Source of the DNA: Clostridia bacterium
GTDB taxonomy: Bacteria > Bacillota > Clostridia > Christensenellales > CAG-138
Direction of reading: 5' to 3'
Length of the DNA: 25,733 nt
NCBI GenBank assembly: GCA_016293975.1
Contig: JAEDCW010000025.1
Coordinates: 1 to 25,733 of the forward strand
The position numbers were made by a program, and so were the translations under genes. Of the stretch, positions 1 through 7,229 are shown piece after piece; the stretch's first letter is position 1; each line of letters starts with the position of its first letter. The notes beneath the pieces were generated by a model. The model searched no databases, had not been told where the DNA came from, and saw only the letters and a list, made by a program, of their open reading frames with translations.

Positions 1-3000
1 TATTAACGCCCAGAGGTGCGCTTTCGGAGTATTCTACAGACTCTCCGATCTTGACCTCCTGCGAGTTATTGAGCACCTTTATATCCAATGCCAGCGACTG
101 GAGCTCTCTTATAAGAACCTTGAACGACTCTGGGATGCCCGGTTCTGGCACGTTTTCGCCCTTTACTATGGCTTCATATGCCTTTACACGTCCCGTTACA
201 TCGTCACTCTTGATTGTCAGGATTTCCTGCAGTGTGTTTGCCGCGCCGTAGGCTTCGAGTGCCCATACTTCCATTTCGCCGAAGCGCTGTCCGCCGAACT
301 GAGCCTTACCGCCCAGAGGCTGCTGCGTTACAAGTGAGTACGGTCCTGTACTTCTTGCATGGATTTTGTCGTCGACGAGGTGGTGGAGCTTAAGGTAGTA
401 CATGTAGCCAACCGTGATTCTGCTCTCGAATCTTTCACCGGTTCTGCCGTCGTACAGCCATGTCTTACCGTCCTCATCGAGATTCGCCTGCCTGAGCAGT
501 GCGGCGATATCATCCTCTGACGCACCGTCAAATACCGGCGTCGCTATATGCCAGCCGAGTTCCTTTGCCGCGCGGCCCAGGTGCAATTCGAGAACCTGAC
601 CGATATTCATACGGGAAGGAACGCCCAGCGGGTTAAGCACTATCTGGAGTGGTGTGCCGTCGGGCAGGAAGGGCATATCCTCTGGCGGAAGTATTCTTGA
701 AATAACACCCTTGTTACCGTGACGACCTGCCATCTTATCACCGACAGATATCTTACGCTTCTGAGCTATGTAGACCCTTACTATGACGTTTACGCCCGGG
801 GCAAGCTCATCCTTGTTTTCGCGTGTGAATACCTTTACGTCAACGACTATACCGCCCTCGCCATGAGGTACTCTGAGGGAAGTATCCCTAACCTCGCGTG
901 CTTTCTCGCCGAATATTGCGCGAAGAAGCTTTTCCTCGCTCGTAAGCTCTGTTTCACCCTTGGGGGTTACCTTACCTACGAGTATGTCGCCCGGTCTTAC
1001 CTCTGCGCCGATGCGGATAATGCCGCGCTCGTCAAGGTCCTTCAATGCTTCGCCGCCGACATTGGGGATGTCACGGGTAATCTCTTCCTTGCCGAGCTTT
1101 GTGTCTCTCGCCTCAAGCTCGTGCTTTTCAATATGTATCGAGGTGTAGATATCGTCCCTTACGAGCTCTTCGCTGATAAGTACAGCGTCCTCATAGTTGT
1201 AGCCCTCCCAGGTCATGAAGCCTATGAGTATGTTCCTGCCGAGCGCAATTTCACCCTGCTCTGTCGCCGCGCCGTCTGCGAGTATGTCACCCTTTGCTAT
1301 GGAATCGCCGACACTCACGAGGGGACGCTGATTGATGCAGGTGCCCTGGTTTGATCTCTTGAACTTTATAAGCTTATACTCGTGGTCATAGCCGTCGTTT
1401 CCTGCGACAACTATCTTGCTTGCGCTGACGCTCTTGACCATTCCGTCTTGTTTAGCTACGACGACAACGCCAGAGTCTCTCGCCGCAATATACTCCATTC
1501 CCGTGCCTACAAAGGGCGCTTCGGGCTTAAGGAGCGGTACTGCCTGACGCTGCATGTTCGAGCCCATCAGAGCACGGTTTGCGTCGTCGTTTTCGAGGAA
1601 GGGGATCATAGCCGTTGCGACTGATACGAGCTGCTTGGGCGATACGTCCATGTAATGAACCTCTGTGCAGGGAACTTCGATTATTTCATCGAGCAGCCTT
1701 GCAACAACACGGTCACGCTTGAACCATACGTTTCCGTTTTCATCCTCTTCAAGTGGTTCATTTGCCTGTGCGATAATAAAGTCGTCCTCTTCGTCTGCCG
1801 TGAGGTAAACTACGTCGGCGGCATCGTTCAATATACGGCGATGCTCTGCGTCGACTATTCTGTACGGGGTCTCAATGAAGCCGTACTTGTTTATGCGCGC
1901 GTATGTCGACAGCGAGTTAATAAGTCCGATGTTCGGTCCTTCAGGTGTCTCTATCGGACACATTCTGCCATAATGGGAGAAGTGAACGTCTCTGACCTCG
2001 AATGTGGCCCTGTCTCTGTTCAGACCGCCCTGACCCAAAGCGCTCAGACGCCTCTTATTCGTAAGCTCTGCGAGGGGGTTGTTCTGATCCATGAATTGTG
2101 AGAGCTGTGATGAACCGAAGAACTCCTTGATTACTGCCGAGATAGGTCTCGTGTTTATGAGGTTTGACGGTGTAAGTGCGTCGAGGTCCTGTGATGACAT
2201 CCTGTCCCTGACGTTTCTCTCAAGCCTTGTGAAACCCACTCTGATGTGGTTCTGCAAAAGCTCGCCTACCGAACGGATACGACGATTGCCCAAGTGGTCG
2301 ATGTCGTCCGTCTTGCCTATGCCGTGGGGCATACCGATAAAGTAGCTCACTGAGGCGAATATGTCATCGGGGATTATATGCCTCGGTATGAGCGCATTGA
2401 TGTTCTTCTTGAGGAGCTTTATGAGCTCTTCCTGTGAAAGCTCGTTTGCCTTTGCCTGTTCGAGGAGGCTCATCAAAGTATTGAAGTGCACTTTCTCGTT
2501 TATGTCTGCACGCGCAGGGTCGAAGTCGAGGTAGTTTGCGGCATCGACAAAGCCGTTGCCAAGCACCTTAATGCGCTTGCCATCGGGTGCGATGATATAA
2601 ACGCCCATAATGCCGGCATTCTCAATCGTCTTTGCGATGCTGCGAGTGATGACCTCACCCTCTGAAACGAGTATCTCGCCGGTCAAGGGGTCGATTACGT
2701 CCTCTGCGGCTATATGTCCGTCAATCCTGTGGAGCAGACCGAGTTTTTTGTTGAATTTATAGCGTCCTACCCTCGCAAGATCGTATCTCTTGTTATCGAA
2801 GAATAGGCTGTTTACGTGATTCTGCGCACCTTCAACGGTCGGCGGTTCGCCCGGGCGAAGACGCTTATAAATCTCCTTAAGACCATCCTCGACATCCTTT
2901 GTGGCATCCTTGTCGAGTGTGTAAAGGAGACGCTCATCCTCGCCGAAAAGCTCGACGATCTCGGTATTTGTGCCTATGCCGAGCGCTCTTATGAATGTGC

Positions 3001-3586
3001 TTAGGAAAATCTTGCGCTGACGGTCGATCTTGACGTACAGTATCTCATTGCTGTCCGTTTCGTACTCGAGCCATGCGCCTCTGTTAGGTATTATCTGCGA
3101 TGTGAAAAGTTCCTTGCCGTTCTTGTCCCTCGCCATATCGTAATATGCACCCGGAGAACGGACGAGCTGGCTTACGATAACTCTCTCGGCTCCGTTATAG
3201 ATAAACGTACCGTAATCCGTCATGAGCGGGAAATCGGCAATATAGACATCCTGTTCTTTTATTTCGTTTGTCTCACGATTGATTAAGCGCACCTTAATCT
3301 TCAGCGGTGCCGCATAAGTCGCATCCCTGCTCTTGCATTCCTCAACGCTGTATTTGGGGTGGTCAAAATCGATGCTGTAGTCGACAAACTCGAGTATAAG
3401 CTTATCACTATGGTCGATAATCGGAGATGCATCTCTCAAGACCTCAGCAAAATCCTCTTCCACAAACCGCTTGAATGAGTTCTTCTGAACCTCAATCAAG
3501 TCAGGCATGTCGATTACTTCATGGATTTTGGAAAAGCTTTTACGCACGCGCCTGCCTAATCGCACATCCTTCACCATTTGCACCAT
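1..3586 (-). CDS. rpoB: DNA-directed RNA polymerase beta subunit (3' end missing)
   Basis: Catalytic core subunit of RNA polymerase. Translating the complement gives an uninterrupted 1195-codon frame that runs off the left edge, so only the last few dozen residues are missing compared with Gram-positive RpoB. Clear landmarks are the rifampicin region with FGSSQLSQFMDQNNPL, the segment CPIETPEGPNIGLINSL, the active-site segment GDKMAGRHGNKGV, and the C-terminal GGQRFGEMEVWALEAYGA. The large lineage-specific insertions of proteobacterial RpoB are absent. The start ATG (3584-3586) follows AGGAG with an 8-nt spacer; a second in-frame ATG lies three codons downstream. The rifampicin pocket is unusual: the position of E. 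coli His526 is Asn (codon 2057-2059), Ser522 is Ala, and Pro535 is Gln. Upstream, where rplL is expected, there is a long noncoding region with its own promoters, so rpoB appears to start a transcription unit. Confidence 0.98.
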   Translation of the reverse strand, partial: MVQMVKDVRLGRRVRKSFSKIHEVIDMPDLIEVQKNSFKRFVEEDFAEVLRDASPIIDHSDKLILEFVDYSIDFDHPKYSVEECKSRDATYAAPLKIKVRLINRETNEIKEQDVYIADFPLMTDYGTFIYNGAERVIVSQLVRSPGAYYDMARDKNGKELFTSQIIPNRGAWLEYETDSNEILYVKIDRQRKIFLSTFIRALGIGTNTEIVELFGEDERLLYTLDKDATKDVEDGLKEIYKRLRPGEPPTVEGAQNHVNSLFFDNKRYDLARVGRYKFNKKLGLLHRIDGHIAAEDVIDPLTGEILVSEGEVITRSIAKTIENAGIMGVYIIAPDGKRIKVLGNGFVDAANYLDFDPARADINEKVHFNTLMSLLEQAKANELSQEELIKLLKKNINALIPRHIIPDDIFASVSYFIGMPHGIGKTDDIDHLGNRRIRSVGELLQNHIRVGFTRLERNVRDRMSSQDLDALTPSNLINTRPISAVIKEFFGSSQLSQFMDQNNPLAELTNKRRLSALGQGGLNRDRATFEVRDVHFSHYGRMCPIETPEGPNIGLINSLSTYARINKYGFIETPYRIVDAEHRRILNDAADVVYLTADEEDDFIIAQANEPLEEDENGNVWFKRDRVVARLLDEIIEVPCTEVHYMDVSPKQLVSVATAMIPFLENDDANRALMGSNMQRQAVPLLKPEAPFVGTGMEYIAARDSGVVVVAKQDGMVKSVSASKIVVAGNDGYDHEYKLIKFKRSNQGTCINQRPLVSVGDSIAKGDILADGAATEQGEIALGRNILIGFMTWEGYNYEDAVLISEELVRDDIYTSIHIEKHELEARDTKLGKEEITRDIPNVGGEALKDLDERGIIRIGAEVRPGDILVGKVTPKGETELTSEEKLLRAIFGEKAREVRDTSLRVPHGEGGIVVDVKVFTRENKDELAPGVNVIVRVYIAQKRKISVGDKMAGRHGNKGVISRILPPEDMPFLPDGTPLQIVLNPLGVPSRMNIGQVLELHLGRAAKELGWHIATPVFDGASEDDIAALLRQANLDEDGKTWLYDGRTGERFESRITVGYMYYLKLHHLVDDKIHARSTGPYSLVTQQPLGGKAQFGGQRFGEMEVWALEAYGAANTLQEILTIKSDDVTGRVKAYEAIVKGENVPEPGIPESFKVLIRELQSLALDIKVLNNSQEVKIGESVEYSESAPLGVN

Positions 3587-3691
3587 CGCATTCACTCCTA
3601 ACTTTTAAAATAAGTCCGACGTATGTGGATCGTTGCCCTTTAAAACAAAAGCAAAGTCGAGGCATGCCTCCGGTCAATTGTTTCCATTTTT

Positions 3692-3753
3692 GGCATAACA
3701 TATACTTAAGTGCCTGTTTTTCCCGCGCATAAGTATAAAAAGGGCAGTATGCC
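3692..3753 (-). promoter_or_regulatory. Foldable 5' leader stem-loop of rpoB mRNA
   Basis: On the minus strand an outer 6-bp stem (GGCATA/TATGCC, ends at 3748-3753 and 3692-3697) encloses a perfect 8-bp stem (TATACTTA/TAAGTATA) with a 21-nt loop. If transcription starts near 3758 this structure sits at the extreme 5' end of the rpoB message, about 100 nt before the start codon. Such 5' stem-loops can protect mRNA from decay or serve regulation; which applies here is inference. It matches no riboswitch or ribosomal-protein leader known to me. Confidence 0.4.
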
Positions 3754-3764
3754 AATGCTAATGC

Positions 3765-3801
3765 AGTTTAGTAGTGTATCACTGTCTGTCAACATCGTCA
3801 A
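3765..3801 (-). promoter_or_regulatory. Tandem overlapping sigma-A promoters for rpoB
   Basis: Two promoter-like pairs overlap on the minus strand: TTGACA (3787-3792), 16-bp spacer, TAAACT (3765-3770); and TTGACG (3796-3801), 17-bp spacer, TACACT (3773-3778). Either gives a leader of about 170-180 nt before the rpoB ATG. A third possibility nearer the gene is TTAGCA, 18 bp, TATACT. They lie downstream of the yacL hairpin terminator, which supports independent transcription of rpoB. Confidence 0.6.
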
Positions 3802-4007
3802 GCAAAACCACGGCATTTCCTTGTATTTTCTAAAATATATTATTTTCACACAGTATCGCAGGTGATCTCTCAGCAATTTCTCGCCTATGCTACAACCGGT
3901 GTCATCTCCTCAGTGCACAGCAATCGCATGCGCCCATTAGGCTTTCGCATCGACCTGACAACTTCCAGTGGAAACGCTATCGTCTGCACGGTCTCCTTAC
4001 GACGCAA

Positions 4008-4039
4008 AATATGGGCACACCCAAAGGCATGCCCATATT
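4008..4039 (-). terminator. Hairpin terminator after the yacL-like gene
   Basis: A perfect 10-bp stem (AATATGGGCA/TGCCCATATT) with a 12-nt loop begins immediately after the yacL stop codon on the minus strand. It is followed by a short T run (TTTT, then GCG), so it looks like an intrinsic terminator with a modest U tract. It separates carD-yacL from rpoB. Confidence 0.6.
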
Positions 4040-4040
4040 G

Positions 4041-5135
4041 TCACTCACTTTGCTTAAGCTTTGCAAATATCATCTTTCCCGCAGATGTCTGAAGTACACT
4101 CGTCACGACAATAACCACGGTCTCGCCCACGAGCGGCTTTCCACTGTCTACTACTATCATAGTCCCGTCGTCAAGATAGGCTACTCCTTGATTGTGCTCC
4201 TTACCTTCCTTTACTATGAGCACTTCAAGCTCCTGACCGTTGGTAACTACCGAACGAACCGCATTTGCAAGCTCGTTTATATTGAGAACCGGCACTTCGC
4301 GCACCAATGCGACTTTATTGAGATTGTAGTCGTTTGTCACTACCACACCGCCTATTGAAGAAGCGAGCTTCAGAAGCTTTAGGTCAACTTCTTCCATCTC
4401 GGGATAATCCCTCTTGTCGATAGTCACCCTTCCGTCCAGCTCCTCCATGAGCATGTTGAGCATATCGAGTCCTCTTCTGCCCCTTGTACGCCTCGTCGAG
4501 TCAGCATTGTCTGCGATGTTCTGCAATTCCTTGAGCACAAATTCCGGTACGATTATCTCACCCTCAACTATGCCCGTCTTGCATATGTCCAATATCCTGC
4601 CGTCAATTATAACGGATGTATCAAGCAGCTTGGGTCTTGCTACCGTCACGGCGTTTTTATGCCCCTTTGTACGCTTGAACCAATTCGGAACATTTATCTC
4701 GTTGCGCTTGTTTATCGTTATGTTCCAGCCCAAATAAGCGCAGACGGTGTAAACGGCAACGTTGATCGGAATCTCAACCCACACTACTCCTATCGTGTTG
4801 ACTAACGTGCTCACCAAAAACGCGATTACCAAGCCTAAAATAAGTCCAACAATGCCGAGAAAAACGTCGGATGCAGGGATTTCAGACAACTTGTTTTGAA
4901 TTTTGTGCGCGAGTGAAGCGAATGCCTCTGTGATTTTGGAAAAATAAATAAAAGCTATAATGCCACAAACAAGCCCAAATACGACATAAGCTATAATGAC
5001 TGCACTCGCATAAAATGCCCAATTGTCGATGTCTTTGATGAGACTCCCCAGGAGCTCGTTAATAGAAGCGGCAAGACCAACGCCAACACCAGCACCTACC
5101 AGCGCAATAAAAAACCTAGCAAGCCGTTTTGCCAT
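4041..5135 (-). CDS. yacL: YacL-like membrane protein with PIN and TRAM domains
   Basis: A 364-residue protein with four predicted membrane segments (about 7-25, 40-65, 92-115, 121-140), a PIN nuclease-like domain and a C-terminal TRAM domain. The PIN core starts at LLDTSVIIDGR, with the first acidic residue at Asp172, and includes a later VVTNDYNLNK motif. The TRAM part (about 290-360) is rich in short beta-type segments and RNA-binding in other families. PIN domains are metal-dependent ribonucleases, but the substrate of YacL proteins is not settled. The start ATG follows AGAGAGG with a 6-nt spacer. It lies 27 bp after carD, so the two are probably co-transcribed, a pairing common in Clostridia. 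In many relatives ispD/ispF follow; here a terminator and rpoB do. The family call is confident, the activity is not. Confidence 0.9.
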   Translation of the reverse strand: MAKRLARFFIALVGAGVGVGLAASINELLGSLIKDIDNWAFYASAVIIAYVVFGLVCGIIAFIYFSKITEAFASLAHKIQNKLSEIPASDVFLGIVGLILGLVIAFLVSTLVNTIGVVWVEIPINVAVYTVCAYLGWNITINKRNEINVPNWFKRTKGHKNAVTVARPKLLDTSVIIDGRILDICKTGIVEGEIIVPEFVLKELQNIADNADSTRRTRGRRGLDMLNMLMEELDGRVTIDKRDYPEMEEVDLKLLKLASSIGGVVVTNDYNLNKVALVREVPVLNINELANAVRSVVTNGQELEVLIVKEGKEHNQGVAYLDDGTMIVVDSGKPLVGETVVIVVTSVLQTSAGKMIFAKLKQSE

Positions 5136-5162
5136 CTTATACCTCTCTATTCAATTATTTGT

Positions 5163-5642
5163 TTACTTTTGACACAGCGAATCAAAGCACATCTCTATAT
5201 CGGAAACAGTCTTTCCGCTTGCGTACGACAACTCGGTTATGAGCACGTTCTTTGCGGAAATGAACATCTTCCTTTCTACAGACGAAAGCCCCTTTTCGGT
5301 TTCACGCTTCTTAAGGGACTTAACAACATCTGCTATCTCGTATATCGAGCCGCGCTTCAACTTATCCATGTTGTCTCTGTATCTCTGATTCCAGTTGTCG
5401 CTTTCGTCCGTAGCCTCGCCGTCTAAGTATTTAAATACCTTGTCGCACTCGTCTGCGTCTATGACGTTTCTCAAACCAACCTGCTCGACATTATTCACCG
5501 GAACCATGGCGGTCATATTGTTGGACACAAAGCGTATTATGTAATAGCTTGCCGTATCCCCAAGAATAGTCTTTTCTTCTATCGATTGAATCGTACCGAC
5601 ACCATGCATTGGGTAACATACGATATCGCCTACCGAAAACAC
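5163..5642 (-). CDS. carD: CarD/CdnL-family RNA polymerase-binding regulator
   Basis: A 159-residue protein of typical CarD length. The N-terminal RNA-polymerase interaction domain opens with FSVGDIVCYPMHGVGTIQSIEE, the usual beta-barrel pattern of this family. The C-terminal helical half contains the sequence around RGSIYEIADVVKSL and KGLSSVERKMF, typical of the DNA-binding domain. CarD proteins bind the beta subunit at promoters and stabilise open complexes, notably at rRNA promoters in actinobacteria. The start is GTG (5640-5642), set by GGAGG with an 8-nt spacer. A perfect consensus promoter lies upstream, which suggests strong constitutive expression. It is followed by the yacL-like gene. 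Its presence two genes from rpoB, whose product it should bind, is suggestive but may be chance. Confidence 0.95.
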   Translation of the reverse strand: MFSVGDIVCYPMHGVGTIQSIEEKTILGDTASYYIIRFVSNNMTAMVPVNNVEQVGLRNVIDADECDKVFKYLDGEATDESDNWNQRYRDNMDKLKRGSIYEIADVVKSLKKRETEKGLSSVERKMFISAKNVLITELSYASGKTVSDIEMCFDSLCQK

Positions 5643-5708
5643 GCTTTATTCCTCCTTCATACACAGTATAGATCTTCGCTGTTTTAGAGTAAAAATTAAC
5701 CGGATATT

Positions 5709-5737
5709 ATTATATACCATCGTTGTCTTTGTGTCAA
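5709..5737 (-). promoter_or_regulatory. Consensus sigma-A promoter for carD-yacL
   Basis: On the minus strand TTGACA (5732-5737), a 17-bp spacer and TATAAT (5709-5714) form an exact match to the consensus. The -10 ends about 66 bp before the carD GTG. Just upstream of the -35 is a short GGGG/CCCC inverted repeat (about 5755-5772) of unknown meaning. Confidence 0.85.
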
Positions 5738-5828
5738 GTTTGCCCGACTTTTTTGGGGAACAACGCAACCCCGGCATCACACATCAGACAGCGATGACGG
5801 AATATAGCCAATATTTACCAATTTAACG

Positions 5829-5871
5829 AAAAAATACAGTATACGAGCCGCGCATCGCCGAGACACGCGGC
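5829..5871 (-). terminator. Possible terminator after the pmbA-like gene
   Basis: On the minus strand a 6-bp GC stem (GCCGCG/CGCGGC, 5866-5871 with 5847-5852) has a 13-nt loop, and a run of six T residues follows about 12 nt later. The gap between stem and T run is longer than in a classic intrinsic terminator, so this is tentative. Between the gene and the hairpin is an 8-bp tandem duplication (TGATAGTG twice). Confidence 0.4.
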
Positions 5872-5897
5872 CCTAAACACTATCACACTATCAGTTC

Positions 5898-7229
5898 TTA
5901 AGAGCCGGATATAATGACGTCGTTAATGAGAATGCTCGGGGAACCGACCACTGCGCCGAACGGCAATCCAAAGCGCAAGTCGCTACCTATTGCCTCGATA
6001 GACTTGAGCAGTTCGAGGAAGTTGCCGCCTACGGTTATCTGGTCGACAGCCCTGACTACCTTGCCGCCTTCTATGAGCAGTCCCCGTGAGAGAAGGCTGA
6101 ACTCGCCCGAAACGGTATTGAGTCCCGAGTGCAGACCTGACATATCCGTAATCACAAGTCCGTTTCCGAGCTGTGCAATGAGTTCATCATAGCTCTTGTC
6201 GCCGGGCTTGACGTACATGACGGACGGCGTGATGTCTATGGGCGCGGATGTACCTGCCCTGCTCGCATTTGATGTGGACTCACAGCCCGCCTTCTTTGCA
6301 GTCCTAAGATTATAGAGCAGTGTCTTGAATACGCCATTCTCAACCACGGTCTTTGTCACGGAAGGTACACCCTCTGCATCAAATGCCCTGGGAGCTTCGG
6401 GATGTAACGGGTCGTCTACAATAGTGAGGAGCGACGAACCTATGACCTCGCCTTCCTTGTTTGCAAGCAGTGACAGACCCTTCTGTGCGTTGTCTGCGGA
6501 GAATATGGGCGAGAATGCCGTGAGCAGGTCTACGAATGTTGTGTTCCTTATGATTATGTTGTACTTGCCCGCAGGTACGGTCTTTGCGCCAAACTGAAGT
6601 GCGCACTCCGCAACGGCTTCATCTACGAGGCTGTCTATCTCCATCGCCTTGCCGCCGCTTCTGAACGCCATTGAATTCTTGACCTGTTCGCCGTCCCTCA
6701 TGATCGGCAGTACATATGTGTAGCTGATATCGTCGTCGGATTCCGCATCGAGGCCGAGCGTGTTGTAAATACAGGTCCTGCCTGTGGTAGTGGTGCAGTT
6801 TGCGGATTCGACCCTGTCAACCCTCGGGTCCCTCTTGAGCGTCTTCTGCTCTATCGATATGGCGAGGTCGATCTTTTCCTTTTCGCTGAGTGCATCTATA
6901 GGATGTGAGTGCTTTTCAATCATCTCGTACTCGCACTTTCCCTGCATGGGACTGATATCCGAAGATTCTACCGACTTTGCGTTGTCTATTGCCTTTGCAA
7001 CGAGTGTATCGGCATCTTCGAGCGCCTCTGTATATGCGTAACCGTTCTTTCCATCGTACTCTACGCGCAGATTCAGACCCAATTCCTTGCTGACAGAATA
7101 CTCATCAACTACGCCCTGACGCACGTCTACCGAAAAGCTCTCGCCCTCGGAGAAGTAAATCTCGGCAGCGGTACATCCGCTCTCAAGTGCCTTTTTGAAA
7201 ACCTGTTCTTTAAATTCGATAACCGTCAT
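5898..7229 (-). CDS. pmbA: TldE/PmbA-like subunit of TldD/TldE protease
   Basis: A 443-residue TldD/PmbA-family protein. Family marks include EQVFKKALESGCTAAEIYFS at the N terminus, RSGGKA in the middle and the C-terminal stretch with TNASRAG, DITPSVMYVKPGD and GLHSGLNTVSGEFSL. It lacks the HExxxH zinc motif, as expected for the non-catalytic TldE/PmbA partner, which forms a heterodimer with TldD. In E. coli the pair degrades unfolded peptides and trims microcin B17 and CcdA. An upstream in-frame extension reaches 7343 but lies inside tldD; the ATG at 7227-7229 is preferred because GGGAGG sits 9 nt before it and it overlaps the tldD stop as TAATG. Co-translation with tldD fits a 1:1 complex. 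Cytoplasmic; no signal peptide. Confidence 0.92.
   Translation of the reverse strand: MTVIEFKEQVFKKALESGCTAAEIYFSEGESFSVDVRQGVVDEYSVSKELGLNLRVEYDGKNGYAYTEALEDADTLVAKAIDNAKSVESSDISPMQGKCEYEMIEKHSHPIDALSEKEKIDLAISIEQKTLKRDPRVDRVESANCTTTTGRTCIYNTLGLDAESDDDISYTYVLPIMRDGEQVKNSMAFRSGGKAMEIDSLVDEAVAECALQFGAKTVPAGKYNIIIRNTTFVDLLTAFSPIFSADNAQKGLSLLANKEGEVIGSSLLTIVDDPLHPEAPRAFDAEGVPSVTKTVVENGVFKTLLYNLRTAKKAGCESTSNASRAGTSAPIDITPSVMYVKPGDKSYDELIAQLGNGLVITDMSGLHSGLNTVSGEFSLLSRGLLIEGGKVVRAVDQITVGGNFLELLKSIEAIGSDLRFGLPFGAVVGSPSILINDVIISGS

Larger units (their letters stand above)
3587..4007. other. Long noncoding region between yacL and rpoB
   Basis: This is the only gap over 300 bases. The rpoB-proximal half holds the leader stem-loop and tandem promoters. 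The other half (about 3802-4007) has no recognised gene: I see no rplL, no tRNA and no known riboswitch core. It is less AT-rich than the promoter half. On the minus strand it has a 34-codon frame opening at GTG just after AAGGAG (about 3994 down to 3891). The plus strand is also open across much of it. This could be a small RNA, a dispersed intergenic repeat, or the remains of a gene. Confidence 0.5.

Noticed and set aside
719..1354. 211-codon plus-strand open frame inside rpoB
   Set aside because: It is the antisense shadow of a strongly conserved rpoB segment, with a Tyr/Leu/Val-rich composition typical of such shadows and no ribosome-binding site.
3540..3755. 71-codon open frame on the minus strand across the rpoB start
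   Set aside because: It overlaps the promoter-leader and rpoB coding start, has no well-spaced ribosome-binding site (the internal GGAGG is only 1 nt from its ATG) and looks compositionally random.
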